DNA of 64,000 bases from Gnetum montanum (GCA_015680685.1 MNCI01027457.1:5615-69614); one strand, 5' to 3'; shown: positions 13,101-25,112, counted from the stretch's first letter. Program-made: numbers and translations. The notes: generated by a model not told the origin, from the letters alone.

Positions 13101-13745
13101 GGAGATAACTGAGTAGTGGTTGTATATAGATCTACTCACCCAGAAAAACTAGGACTAAAAAAATTATAGCACTAAGGTGTACCAGTGGAAATAGTCTTAG
13201 AAGAACCACAAGCACCAATACAAGTGTGAGCATGATGTGTACCTTTGATGGTACAAGGAGGATTTTGTCAAATGCTGCCACCTTGAGATGTTCATTAAGG
13301 TGATTAGTGGAAGGTAGGCTTATGAGTTGTTCACTTGACATATAGTGGTGAGTGGCTCTCCCTTAGGAAAGGCATCTTCTGCAACCTTTTCCATGAAGCC
13401 ATCCACATGGACCACCATGGACAAAGGAAAAACCCTTATGGGGATTAACTTTGGCCAAGAGGACTAGACATGACTTTCAGAGGCTAAGATCCTCTGATGC
13501 TTAGAGGATGGCCATGAATTTCAAAGGCTAAGATCCTCTGATGCTTAGAGGATGGCCTTAACAAGACCCTCAAAGGTCAGTTCTTATTTATTTTTTCATG
13601 TGTTTTATGTTAGCTTGTGTACAAGTTCTACTTATTAACTACTTGTTTTGTTATGGTTGTGCCAGTAGGAACCAGGAGATGTTGTGGGCCCTAGCAATGC
13701 AATGGGGGAAGAAGAACCTCCTCCACCACCTAGTACTATTGGTTA
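10137..13745 (+). pseudogene. TE-A antisense multi-exon gene in the protease-RT spacer
   Basis: Plus-strand (antisense to gag-pol) coding segments are separated by AT-rich, intron-like stretches ending in TTGCAG or CCAATAG. Approximate exons: 10137-10591, 11038-12098, 12209-12525, 12755-13350, 13668-13745. Exon 2 keeps one frame for about 350 codons broken only by stops; it includes MRLVFDLGEVFFANLFGLS, KELYPLF and a basic tail near IKRPHTIEDA. Exon 4 is coiled-coil-like (NEHLWKCMHKLQDKV). The last exon ends EEEPPPPPSTIG then TAA. The same protein, in the same order, is found in TE-B (25113-28720), so it is a conserved component. The 'GE---ANLFGLSID' stretch faintly resembles the plant mobile domain, known in some Tat antisense ORFs; that assignment is tentative. 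Function unknown. Confidence 0.72.
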
Positions 13746-13944
13746 AGCATGTTCTAATGTAGCCCTACTGTTGGGCATTTTGAGAATTTTTATTGTTATT
13801 CACGTGATGTCTAATGCATGTGTTTGCTATATGTCTAATGTGTAACATGCAAATTTTTTTGTGTGTTTTATTTTGCTTTTTATTTTATGTTTACTATGTC
13901 TATAATGTGATGCTTGTAATGTGATGGATTATGTGATGATAATG

Positions 13945-14170
13945 TAACTAGGCCATTGCGAGTCCCATGCTAGTTTAGGGCCATAGCAGAAAGGCCAATG
14001 CTAGTTTAATGTCATTTTGATCCATGATGATTGCTAGTTTAAGGTTATTTCAAGCCATAGGGTTAGAATTACAAGTGGTAGTTTAAGGCCATTCCAGGCC
14101 ACACATTGCTTGTTTAGGGCCATGGTGGGCCATACAATGCCAGTTTAAGGCCATCGTGGACCATACATGC
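13945..14170 (-). repeat. TGCTAGTTTAAGGCCAT motif block after TE-A protease
   Basis: Six or so copies of a ~35-bp unit around 'gctagtttaaggccat--(t/c)ggaccat'. Equivalent blocks follow the protease in TE-B (24535-24795) and TE-C (45155-45295), each in the orientation of its element. Confidence 0.78.
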
Positions 14171-14490
14171 TATTTATCCTTTTTTTGATTTTATCTTCTC
14201 TGATTTTTATGCATTTTTTATTTTACATGTATAAGCTAATAACTGCTAAAGGGAAAACTAAATGAGTAATGTGTAAACTAAGGAAAATGCATAAACAAAG
14301 CAAATAAATGTGCAAATGAAGCAAAAAATGCATAATCTAAGTAAGCTAAGTATAAGTGTCTAGGTTAATGCAATATAATAAAAAAATAAAATGCAAATAA
14401 AATGCAAATGTACAAGCAAAGGATAGATAGGCACCTAATGTGTGTTGGACTAAGGAGATTCCTCAATCATGCAATTCCTTCCAAACCCAA
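14171..14490. other. AT-rich low-complexity stretch, no gene
   Basis: T-rich then A-rich sequence with many loose copies of 'aaatgcataa' and 'gcaaataaa'. I see no coding signal. Confidence 0.6.
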
Positions 14491-14499
14491 TGTGGATTA

Positions 14500-15130
14500 G
14501 GGGGTGCATAAGGCCTAGATGGGACTATACGATACTTTCCTTAACCTTCATTGGCTATGTCAAAGGTCAATTCTACCCATAAGGTGTCCTTCAAGAGGTC
14601 GTTAGCTTCCTCTGTTTTCTTGGGTGGGCTAGCTTCATGCATTTGCTGTCATCCTTCACTATGGATATGTCATTAGGAAACTCCACCTATGACCCTTGCT
14701 CCATGTTAGTGTTGTTGATGGCTAGAGGGGCTGCATTATCACTATGTATAATGACCTCACCACCCTCATATGGGATGTGGATTTCATGGTGGATTGGAGA
14801 AGAAAAAACCTATAATTAGGTCAACCAAGGCCTACCCAAGATTATGTTGAAGCCTAGCATCTCTTCTACAACTATGAACTTAGTAGTCATGGGGAATTCC
14901 TCCTCTACCATGAAGGTTATCGTGATAGTCCCTCTAACAATAACACATGATCCATTGAAGGATTTTAAGTATGTTGTTTTTGTGAGCTTGAAATACTCAA
15001 CTAGGCCCAAATTATCAATGATGGTATATGGGATGACATTTGTTGTCACCCTATCATCAACATGCACCCTGTGGATTTTGCACTACCTAATGCGTATCAT
15101 GATAAACATGGACACTATAATGACCTAACT
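14500..15130 (-). pseudogene. TE-A aspartic protease region, decayed
   Basis: The minus frame at 14816-15067 contains HVDDRVTTNVIPY, the active-site strand (VDDGS--N in TE-B), then FIVVEEMLGFNIILGRPWLT, the conserved flap and ILGRPWL ending of gypsy proteases. This enzyme would cut the Gag-Pol polyprotein. The active-site Gly is replaced by Arg (DDR), so the copy is inactive. The open frame runs past the motif region towards the C-terminal linker (KV-I-GD--V family sequence), then into the motif block. Gag lies directly upstream. Confidence 0.82.
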
Positions 15131-15899
15131 CTTCTTAAGGTCAACCTTGATTACCTCATCGTGAAATGTTATGTGCGTTAAGCTTAATTCCTATGGTGTA
15201 AGAGGCACCATCACAACATGGATGGAGTGTTCATTAGCTAGGATGTCCTCTGTGATAGGAATGTAGGTCAACATGAGGACTAGCACTTAATGATGGGTGA
15301 AGGAGATCATAATGAGGTCATACAAGCTTAGTGTTGCAATTTCTTCTTTAAGGCTTACTTTACCTAGGCTAATGTGTCTAAGAAATCCTTGCCAGTGTTA
15401 GTCATTTTGTTGGCCTTGACCTCCTCCATTCACCCTAGGAGACGAATCTCTCACAGAGGAGATTTGGGCTTGGTTTGCCTAGCCTACATAGGAGCCTCAA
15501 TGATTGGTTGTTGCTTGCTAGTAGCAATCTCTTCAATTGATTTGGCCATGACTGTAGACAAGGGGACTAGTTTGGGTGGACCTAGCACTCTCTACTCTTG
15601 ATGTTGTCTAAGGATTTTATTAGTGAGCTATTCATTAGGCCTCTTGAGTTGCCCTTTATATGGTTTGCTAGAATTGGTTGTAGGATGGGACCTTGGATAG
15701 GTAGGGACCAATGCATTACCCAACACCAGACTACAAGTAGGGGAAGAACCAACATGTTGTAGCATCCTAATGATAAAGGGTGATTGGGCTTTTACGTTTG
15801 CAATGTGCTATGAGATCCTAACCACTAAAGGTGTTGTGGATGCTTGAGGTAGCACTCTGGCAATAAAAGGGAACCTCAAATTGGTGGAGGTCAAGGGGG

Positions 15900-18020
15900 C
15901 CCCTATGTTGCCAAAAGGCACACAGACCCCAAGTGGCCATTGCACCTATTTTGGGTTATCATCAATGCTAATGGTTTTGATGATGTACACTGTATCATCT
16001 ACATTGAGAGGGTCCTTGTATATCCTCATTGATTGGTTCTGTGGGTAGACTAGGTTACTGGCATCAAGCACCAACTCACCCCTATCAATCATGCATTGCA
16101 ATTCATCTTGTAGGGCTATGCAAAAGTCAATGTTGTGGCCAAGAAATTGAAGATAATGGAAAAATTGGTCTAGCTTGAAGTGCTTAGGGATAAGAGGCTC
16201 ATTCAAGGCTGTAGCTGAGGGATTCCTTAGGAGCTCATACTACTTATACTAGATTCATCTAGCCTTGAGTAGTTGATCTAGGAGTTTTAACAATTTTAAG
16301 GGAAATAGGATGTACTTTTAGTTCTTGCACTCAAAGTTGGGCATCAAAGCCATTTGTGTTGTCACTAGGAATGATGTAGGCTAGTTCATTGTTGCAGTGC
16401 TAGGGTCAGTAGTCTTGTTGTAGGCTAGGACATTAGGTGGCCTAGTTGCTGGCTTTAGGTTAGTGGCTTTGACCTCATTAGCCACAATTGCCATTGTTGT
16501 GGTTTGTTTGCCCTTGTTCTTATCTTTCTTTATGTGCAAGTTCTTGTAGGCCACATAGGTTGATTCCTTACTAGCTTCCACCATGACATATTTGCTTTTA
16601 CTTTAGGAAAATGCCTGACTCAAGGACTGTGGGGCTAGATAATATAGCTTTGACTTAGTAAAGTCATTGACCACACCTTTGAAAATAGCTAGAAGATGCA
16701 TTTCTAATATGGGCTCATGGATTTCATTAAGTGATGTGCTCCATCATTGAATAAACTTCTGTACAAGCTCTAAATGGCCCTACTTAATCTACATTAACTA
16801 GTCAAGAGTAGTTTTAGGCTTCAAGTTATACTTCAAGCGCTTAATGAATTGGCTAAGCAGGTTTTCTAGAGAAGATATTGAGGCCCTAGAAAATTCCCAA
16901 TATCAATCGAGTGCCTTGTCAGTTAGGGATATGGAAAACACACATATAATGCCATGTGTACATGCTTATAGTAAATGGCACTCAGATCGAAAGGTTACAA
17001 GGTACACATTAGGATCCCCTTCACTGTTGTACTTAATGAACTGAGGCAGTGGAATCCTTGTTGGGAGGATTAGTGATGGAATAGTAGGACTAATCAAATT
17101 GTCCTGGTAGAAGTTCACCATGTGGAATATTTCAAAGGAAGTGGCCTTGAGCCACTTGACCTCTTTAGTTAAAGTCTAGCTTAGCTAGAATGCCTTATCC
17201 AAGCTTGAAGATGTAGTAGTGGGTTGTGCCAGTTGTGTCACCCACTATGTTGATTGGGTGTTCCATGACCTAGCTATGGTTTGTGAGGCCACATGGTGTG
17301 CTTACTATGTAGGCTAAGTTGTGGGTACAGTGACCAAGATAAACCATGGATGCATGATTTGAGCCACTATTGATGATGCGAATGAGATAGGTAGGACATA
17401 AGATGCCTAAATCATCTGAGACTAAGGGATATGCATAGTGTGCATGTAGAGTTGTGTAGGCATGATGGTTGCTAGAAAGGAAGATAGGATAAGCTACAAT
17501 TATACCACAAAGGATTTGTTAAAGGAAGGCACTACATCTTGACATGTGTAGTGCATTTGGTGGGTTGCCACCATAGGTATCAACCTAGGAGGTGATGCTC
17601 TAATTGTACTATCTTTTGGAAGATAAGTAGGTGGGACTATGAAGGAATGAAAGTGGGGGTTGTTCATAGGAAATAGGTATGAAAGGAGTGATCATGCTCA
17701 AGATGAGATTTGAACTCATCCTTCTCTTCTCATAGGGGTTCCTTATAGTCAATCTCAAGATTATGCTCATTGGCTTAGATGAGCTATGCAAGCATCCACT
17801 AATAAGGTTTGGTGTGCAGGATGAAGTAAACAAGAGAAGGCATGTGCTCTCATTTTTTTTAATGTATAACCTCATAACTTTTCTTTGCCTCCATGTCTAG
17901 GTAGTCTATGAATAGACCCACTTAGAGCTTTGCACAAATGAAGTTATACTATTCATCATTAAGCATTGTGTACTTAGGTTCTTAGTGATGCAACCTGAGG
18001 GACTAACTCATCTTTGCCAT
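15900..18020 (-). pseudogene. TE-A gag, decayed
   Basis: The likely start is ATG at 18018-18020 (MAKMSQS-like). It is followed by EPKYTMLNDE-YNFICAKL, which aligns with SPRFSVINEDYYNYIYGKI of TE-C gag. A central domain lies about 17300-16600. The C-terminal module (15946-16206) reads HYLQFLGHNIDFCIALQDEL ... MIDRGELVL, the H/C-containing end typical of Tat gag. Gag forms the particle. It is about 700 codons with protease following. Several stops, mostly TAG, break it. The ORF at 16844-17044 on the plus strand is a shadow. Confidence 0.8.
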
Positions 18021-18601
18021 GGTAGGATTAGCAATATGGTCAATTCTATCTTCTTGTTGCATAGGAAGGACAAAAAGCATACTTAGAACTAACATCAAAG
18101 GTTACTCAGAGTTCATATTATACGAGAAAGAAAAATAGCTAACTTTGAAAATTGTTGAAAAAAAGGCTAAGTATTAAAATTGTCAAAGGAATAGCTAACT
18201 ATGGAAACTACAAAAAAATGGATAAGTATGAAACTATAACAATTTGACTAACTCTAGAAGAAATAACTAAGTTTGAAAATCATAAAAAAAAAATGGATAA
18301 GTCTTGAGACTGTGCTCTCTATGATAGAGTAAACTATGCTCTCCATTGAGAGCGCCTAAAATTAGCTAACTATTAGAAGAGATGCTTTGGGGTTGCTACA
18401 CAAGATTCCAAGAGAACCAACAATACAGTCCATTCTACACCAACTAGCTTGTAGATAATACCTATGCTAGCCTAAGATCTAGCTAATGCATGGGTTAGGT
18501 CCATAGGGGTGTCAGGTCTACACTAGCTCAAAGCTAGCAACAGTGGAGTAGAGAGCATGCTAGGCAATGACCAAGGAAGTCATAAAGAGGGAAATAGATA
18601 T

Positions 18602-18620
18602 GGCCCTCCTTCTAGTGCCA
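18602..18620 (-). other. TE-A primer binding site
   Basis: The minus strand just inside the 5' LTR reads GTTTTTTGGCACTAGAAGGAGGGCC; the PBS proper is TGGCACTAGAAGGAGGGCC. TE-B (20865) and TE-C (41094) have nearly the same sequence at the same place, which validates it. I cannot assign the tRNA with certainty. Confidence 0.75.
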
Positions 18621-18626
18621 AAAAAC

Positions 18627-20404
18627 TATAGTGACCAAATATGTTAATGGTTAGAATGGAAACACTAAAAAGTTCATGGGCACACAGCTTTGACCTCGTG
18701 TTTGCATGAGGGCTTGTTGGAAGTGGAGCTAGGGTGTCCAAAATAGTCTTGTCAATCAAACAGGGACAAACAAAACACAATGTTGAAATGGTGCTAGGTG
18801 TTTGCATGGTGTTCATGGTGTCAGTGGTGTCAACCAAGGGTGAGTGTAGTTAAGGGTTTCCACTAAAAATAAAGGTTTCAATGCGTAGTTACATGAAAAC
18901 ATTATGAAAAATGCAAATAAAATGCTGAAAAATGCACCAGAGGAGAGTGAGAGAGAAAGTAGCATCACCCCAAATGGGGTTGAGCATAATTAACCTTAAA
19001 TGAGATTATAGAAGTATGCAATGTACAATAGGCATAGTAGACAACATAGTCATAGTATTGAGGTATCTGGCTCTGAAGATGAACATTCCATTGTGGTGTC
19101 TGTGCTTGCTAGGTTGGTCATTATTGGGTGTAGTGGACTACAATCATTTGTGATGAACCACGATGGCATGCAAATTTCCTCCCTTGCTCAAATGCCAAAC
19201 ACACTTCAAGAATTCCAAATTCCAAGCTTGCTTCAAATTTTTCAACCCCTAAAATGTGGAGGACGAGGGTATTTATATGGATAGGTTTCCTATGAAATGT
19301 AGAATGGTTACCATATGGGTAGTGGGATGATTGGGACTACACTATACCCCAACTACAATTTTCACTGAATCAAATGGTTTTATGCTCTAGTATCCTCCAA
19401 TGGACTCTATGAGACTACTAGACTATGACTATGCTACCAACTATATGTTCATTTGTTGAAAAGGCCACAATGTACCTGACAAAAATGCAAAAAATGCATG
19501 TTTCGAGACTACGCTCTCGGACTATGTTAGCCACTATGTGAAGTGGTGTCAAGCATACTTACAACTTTGGGATAAAGGAGGATGCCAAAAACATGCATGC
19601 TACTACTGAAGATGTCTTGGAGCTAATGTGAATGCCAATGCTACATTGTGCAAGCCTTTAGAGGTCATTTTGGCTATCTGTGCTTGACTATGCTCTGGAT
19701 TGGTGGAGAGCATAGTCTAAACTTAGAAACATTCTAGGCCATGTGTTGACTATGATCCAAGGGAGGTTGACTACAATTTCAACTAGGGTTAAGTGTAGTC
19801 CAAGCACTTAGAGAAATTTTTGCAAAAATCAAGCTTCCAATTGACTACACCAACTGCACTCCAAGGTTGTGGAGAGCATTGTCTCAATAGTTAGAAAAAA
19901 CCACAAAAAATTGAGCCTTTAGTGCTAACTATGCTTGACTACACTCCTAGGTAGTTGAGAGCATAGTCTCAGCACTTAGAAAATCTACCAAACTATTTCT
20001 TCCATTCCAAGCAAGCTTGACTATGCTTCAATGTAGTGGAGAGCATAGTCTCTACCAAATAGTTTCTTCCATGCCAACCAAGCTCTACAGCTACTAGCTT
20101 GACACTTAGGAAAATTTGCAAAATGGCCTTTGGTGTTGACTACAGTCTCTACTGAGCTAACTACTCTCATGTGTGGTGGAGAGCGTAGACCCAACACTTA
20201 GAAAAATTTGGAGCTTATTACTTCACGTTGACACTTAGGCAAAATTACACAAAATATTTGGAGCTAACTACACTTTCCACTGGGCTTACTATGCTCTGGT
20301 GCAGTGAAGAGCATAGTCCCAACACTTAGAAAAAATTTTCCTTGAGTTAACACTTAGACAAATTTTCAGTCGAAATGTGATAGCCCAAATTTGGTGGTGT
20401 TTCA
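18627..20404 (-). repeat. TE-A 5' LTR
   Basis: Direct repeat of 696-2490, about 1.78 kb. It begins on the minus strand at 20404 with TGAAACACCACCAAATTTGG and ends at 18627 (TA instead of CA-complement TG). It contains a TATA box (19268-19280) and the hairpin array (19670-20340). Divergence from the 3' LTR is dominated by transitions by eye. Confidence 0.92.
19268..19280 (-). promoter_or_regulatory. TATA box of TE-A 5' LTR
   Basis: The minus strand reads CCATATAAATACC, the counterpart of 1364-1375. This would be the promoter driving the gag-pol transcript leftward. Confidence 0.6.
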
Positions 20405-20857
20405 CTCATCATAGTCAATGTTACAAATTGGAAGTAGCAACACCAAAGATTTCATAGCAATGGGAGTGGCATGACATTTATCTCATGGAGTTGACTCCAT
20501 TTCCTTCAATGGACCCTAAACCCATGTCCAAGTGGACCCCCTTGCTACCCACTCAAGCACCACTTGTACATAATTCTCTAACTTATTCTTTATTCTTTCT
20601 TAATAAAGTTTTTTAAGTTTTGGGTTTTGCATAAAAAATATGTTCATTTATTTTCTATGCATTATTTAGATTTGTTATTAGTTTCAGAATTCTATTTTTA
20701 TTACCCCTTTGTGCATTTGATAAGTCCTTGGTTGATCTACCAGTTCAGTGAGGGCATCCTAAATCCATTTTCTTGGATGTCCTATAGATTCATGGGCTGA
20801 GAACTGGTATACTAGATTCTTCAGATTATTTAGCAATCAATTTTTCTAGTCACAATA
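20405..20857 (+). repeat. TE-B 5' LTR, right part (R/U5)
   Basis: Continues the LTR begun at 1-695; aligns with about 39418-39864. It carries a polyadenylation signal AATAAA at 20602-20607 within TTCTTTCTTAATAAAGTTTT, also present at 39612. The end is placed at CAATA (20857; expected CA) because the PBS follows at 20865. Confidence 0.88.
20602..20607 (+). promoter_or_regulatory. Polyadenylation signal in TE-B LTR
   Basis: AATAAA sits in a block (TATTCTTTCTTAATAAAG) shared by TE-B 3' LTR (39612) and TE-C 3' LTR (52572). Conservation across two LTR families supports a real 3'-end signal. Confidence 0.55.
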
Positions 20858-20864
20858 GTTTTCT

Positions 20865-20883
20865 TGGCACTATAAGGAGGGCA
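20865..20883 (+). other. TE-B primer binding site
   Basis: TGGCACTATAAGGAGGGCA begins eight bases after the LTR end and matches the TE-A PBS at 17 of 19 positions. It would be the minus-strand primer site. Confidence 0.75.
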
Positions 20884-21480
20884 TCTACATGATTTCTACA
20901 TTTAATCCTATAGCTATCATTAACAATGTTACCTATCATCCTGAAATTTGCAACTTGTTTCTTCAAAATGTTTGAATTTTTTTTGCATCAAACAACATTG
21001 TAACCCATCACCCCTATAATCAAAGCTAAGCATGAAATTTGTAGGTGTTTGGGTTTTTAAGATTTTCATAGTAGTTGATATGAATTTCAAAGCCAACATT
21101 GATATCCCATCAAAGACATCAAAAAATCAATGTTGCCCCCTTGCCCCTTATGACCAAAACTATATAGCATTGAGGTTGCAAATAATTGTGTGGTGACTTT
21201 TCATACNACCCTTCTAGCAATCATCCAACTTTTGAAAGTTAGCTTTCCCCCATCTTTTCAAGCTATGAAAGTTGGCAGCCTATCAAAACCATCCCAATAG
21301 AAATTACCAAACTTTCCACTTAAGTTTTTAGCCTTCCCCATCAATGTTGGATAAGAAGATGTGAGATTCTCATCATCTCACATCCCTTTCATCTCACAAA
21401 TCCAATTGCCATCCATGTGGGGCTCACCATGGGATCCCAAGCAACTTAGGGATCACACAACCCATTTATCTTGTTTTTGC
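20884..21480 (+). other. TE-B leader; gag N-terminus not recognisable; N at 21207
   Basis: In TE-A and TE-C the region after the PBS leads to a gag N-terminal domain of about 250 codons (PKYTMLNDEQYNF-like). Here I find no such domain. The sequence contains one undetermined base (21207) and two similar stretches ('aaagttggcag', 'tagcattgagg'). Gag homology to TE-C resumes near 21480. Deletion or replacement of the gag N-terminus is likely; an assembly gap at the N is possible. Confidence 0.5.
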
Positions 21481-23100
21481 ATTAGGTACTAACACAAACA
21501 TCCTTCTCCTTGTTTGGTCCATAAGCTATGATCATAACTTAATCATTCCCTTCTATCTTGTAACCCATAACGAGGTCACAAGCCTCACAACAAATGCCAC
21601 AATCATATGTACAAACCTCATAGCCAAAATGGCTTGGATTAAGCTTTCCAAATGATCCAAGACCTAAGAGAGGAGTTAAAGAGGCTTAAAGTCACTACTT
21701 CACAAACTATCAAGATTATGGACTTCTACCAAGATGATTCCATCAATGTTATGGTCCTACCCTTGACACTTCCTCCTGGTGTCCTTATTCCTCAATTTAG
21801 CAAGTATAATGGAGAAGGTGATACCAATGCTCACCTTATTATCTTTGAATCCAAATATTTTTACTCTTACAACTATGTCCTCATACGATCATGAGGATTT
21901 TCTTCATGTCTTTGACTAGGAAAGCACTTGATTAGTACTGTGCTTTTCCTAGGGGATCCATATCCTCTCTAGAGCACTTGATAGCCTAATTTGATAACCA
22001 CTTTAAGTATAACTTGAAGTTTGACACAATTCTTAACCAACTCATAAAGGTCAAGAAAGGACTTTTAGAACCCATGTAGAAATTCATCTAGTAGTGGAAT
22101 GGACTATTGAATAAAATACTAGAGCCTATAGTAGAAGCACACCTATTAGTCATATTTAAGGGAGTGGTTAATAACTTCATCAAGTCCAAGCACTGCTACC
22201 TTGACCCGTGGTCTCTTAGCTAAGTATTTTCTCAATCTAAAAATATAGAGGTTGTTGTGAGGGCCAATCATAATCTAGCCTATGTAGCATATAAAAATCA
22301 ACATACACAAAGAGACAAAGAGAAGAACAAAGAAAACAATATAACAGTAGCAACTGTGACCAAAGAAACAAAGATCATGAACTAGAGGCCAAAGGCCAAC
22401 CCATCCAAGCCCCCACTACTGACCATAATAACCAACCATCAACCTCTAAGGCTATTACATTGACAACAACTAGATCTAAATTCAAAAGAAAGGATAGATC
22501 CAAGTACACTACACTATCACTAAAACCATTAAACTATTAGACAAAATTTTGAAAAGTGGATGTATTTAATACAAATAGATGTCTAAAGCTTCTTGAAAGC
22601 ATGATAGACTCTATGAAATGGTCCAAGACCCCACTAGAATAATGAAAGATGATCCTCAACTACCTATGTACTTCAACTTGATTGCTTCTACCATTATCAC
22701 TGGCTTCCTCGTCATAACACAGACTTCTAGCTCGCACTAAGGGATGACTTGTAAAGGATATTAGATAGGGAGAAGTTGGCCTTATATTCTTTCAACACAT
22801 CTTGACCACAAAATCAATTGATATAAGTCTACAAGAATAGATTGAATGTTAATGATAACCCTTATGTCATTTCACCATTCAACATTGATGATAATTGAAA
22901 ATCCCTAAGAGTACCATTCATGATTCAAGTACCCCCCTTGTAATGAAAGGGCTTCTTCAACCTCCACTAGCTCAAGATTTTCCTTCATCATAAGAGTACC
23001 ATCATTAGTGCCTCTAAGGAATCCTTTTGTCATCAAGATGCCTCATCCTAACATAGCCTAACCAATCGTAGCTCAAACAATTGTACAACAACCTCATGTG
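21480..23100 (+). pseudogene. TE-B gag (N-terminally truncated), decayed
   Basis: The 21652-21894 frame reads MIQDLREELKRLK, then PPGVLIPQFSKYNGEGDTNAH, the family 'IPKFSKYDG-GDP-AHL' entry to the gag core. Downstream frames give FDNHFKYNLKFDTI, then VVNNFIKSKHCYLDPWS, and a Lys-rich stretch near 22290-22340 (QRDKEKNKENN). Gag would form the particle shell. The initial ~250 codons present in TE-A and TE-C are absent. Multiple stops, many TAG. Protease follows. Confidence 0.75.
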
Positions 23101-23439
23101 GTGGCTAATACTGCTACCTCAAGCAAACTTCAACCAAGTAAAGAAAGAAGCATAAGAAAAATCCCAATAACAAGGGTGACAAAGAGAGAGAGGTACAAGA
23201 GGTAGTGAACCCACTGAATCCCACTCCCATTTTGAGTATACTCATTACCTCCTCTATCCAACCCACTCCAGCCAGTAGACCATAGGAGGAAACCAATGTC
23301 AATAACCAAAAAAAAATGAGGAAAAGCCCAAGAAAAAAAAACCTAAAGCTAAAGCTCACATTTTGGAGTGCATGGATGAAGTAAATCATAACCAAGGTGA
23401 CAAGATTGTGGCTAATGGTAAAAAATTTGTCAGTGCGAT

Positions 23440-24350
23440 AGACTAAGTCAAGTAGTCCCTCACACAGAAAAACACAACTCTAAGCTTGTATGACCTGATC
23501 ATAACTTCCACCACACATCGTGAGGTGCTAGTCAAAATGCTAACTTCTATTCCAATTAGTGAGGACATCCCCATTAACAATAAATTCATCCATGTAGTGA
23601 TGGTCCCTCCCTTACCAAGGGAGGAGAAGTCAACATCCCTAGTATTTTGGGATAGTGAAATCAAGGTTAATTCCCAAAATGGGGAAGTGAATAGGGCTTC
23701 TCTATTCATAATCATATGTGTAGCATAGTTGACGATGGATCCATAACTAACATCTTTCCATCCATCCTTGTTGAATTCTTGGATCTAACTAAGAAAATAC
23801 CTATAATGATAGCTATCATAAATTCTTTTAATGAATCTAGTAATACTATCAAGGGGTCCATCTCCTTAGACTTTGTGATAGGGGAGCAGTTCCCCATGAC
23901 CACCAATTTCTTGGTGGTGGAGGACACACTAGGATTCAACCTAATTGTATGAGGACCTTGGTTGGCTCAATTATGAGCCATATCCTCACCCATCTATTAA
24001 GAAATTCACCTTCCTTATGAGGGAGGTGAAATCATCATTCATGGTGATAACATGGTTCCCATGGCTATCAACAATGTGAACCTAGAATATTGGTTTGAAG
24101 TGGAGATTCAAGAAGAAGCTCCTAGCCATGAAATTTAATAGCCCAAGATAGAGCAAAAATCCAAGAAGGCCAACAATAACAACAATAAGCAATAGTATGC
24201 ATTATTGGATGAACTTCATATTAATATCATTAGAGAAGAGGATGGGGAATAAAAACTTGTGCAAATTAGATCTTACTCATTCCCTAATCTTACAAAGATT
24301 AGGAAGAATCTACACAAGTGAAGCTTACCTTAATATTTTCATCCCATGCC
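23440..24350 (+). pseudogene. TE-B aspartic protease and C-terminal linker, decayed
   Basis: CSIVDDGSITNIFPS (23716 on) is the active-site strand, with DDG in place of D-T/S-G. VEDTLGFNLIV(stop)GPWLA near 23920-23965 matches (I)LGRPWLA of TE-A and TE-C. Upstream, the 23486-23728 frame (MYDLIITSTTHREVLVK) is the gag-protease linker, also present in TE-C near 44180-44260. After the protease, KKFTFLMREVKSSF and a tail to about 24350 complete the gag-pro unit. Unlike canonical gypsy pol, RT does not follow; about 10 kb of spacer intervene. Confidence 0.8.
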
Positions 24351-24534
24351 CTTATAACTAGATGCACTGATAGTCATGTAGCCTAATTTCTTTTACTTTT
24401 TATGCATGTGGCTTAAGTTTCTACTTTGCATTTTTACTTATTTATTATAGTATTTCTCATGTTATAAATATTGAAAAGCTTCAAATACTTTAGAACATAA
24501 AATTGTATATATAAGCTTCTTCTTTTTTTCAATA

Positions 24535-24795
24535 TGGTTCGCTAAGACCTTAAACTAGCATCATGACCCCCCATGGCCTTAAACTAGCAAAGATAATCAC
24601 ACAACATGGTCCATTATGGCCTTAAACTAGCAAAATCATAGTCTTCTAAGAATCTAGACTAGCATCATAATCTAATAAGACTTTAAACTAGTGTCACAGT
24701 CCACAAAGACTTTAAATTGGCATTATGGCTTACTATGGCCCTAAACTAGCAACATAATATAACCTAGGCTTAAGAGGGCCTAAAACTAGCAAGCA
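24535..24795 (+). repeat. CCTTAAACTAGCA motif block after TE-B protease
   Basis: About eight copies of a 30-40-bp unit built on 'g(a/g)ccttaaactagca-cat-atg(g/a)(c/t)c'. Spacing is irregular. It lies at the same place as 13945-14170 (TE-A) and 45155-45295 (TE-C). Confidence 0.8.
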
Positions 24796-25112
24796 TCTTT
24801 TTTATTATTATTATACTTATTTTTGCTTAGCCTATTATCACATCGATTATCCATTTAATGTTATGACCAAAACATCAACCTAGCCATTCACAACATCCAC
24901 AATGTTTACTACAACTATAGATATAGAGCCAAAAATAAAACCAAAATTTCAAATTTAAATTTAAAGTGTTCATAACATAGATAGCCATGACCACACTGTG
25001 TGGCACAAATGTCAAGAAAATAATAACCATATAAAACATAGTCATAGGTAATAGTATCCATCAACATGAAAATAAAAACAAATAACTAACAAGCTAAGCC
25101 AACAAAGGCTAC

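Larger units (their letters stand above)
696..20404 (-). mobile_element. TE-A: complete ~19.7-kb Tat-like Ty3/gypsy retrotransposon, minus strand
   Basis: Bounded by direct repeats 696-2490 and 18627-20404 (LTRs of about 1.8 kb). Reading leftward from the right LTR come the PBS (18602-18620), gag, protease, an antisense gene on the plus strand, a repeat-rich spacer, RT, two RNases H, integrase, a 1.7-kb tail and the 3' LTR. Both edges were placed by comparing the flanks with the uninterrupted TE-B 3' LTR. LTR edges follow TG...CA except TG to TA at 18627. It is the youngest of the A/B/C stack by nesting order, yet all frames are broken and the LTRs are visibly diverged. The ~16-kb internal region is long for a gypsy element; Ogre-type Tat elements are known to reach this size. 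Confidence 0.92.
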
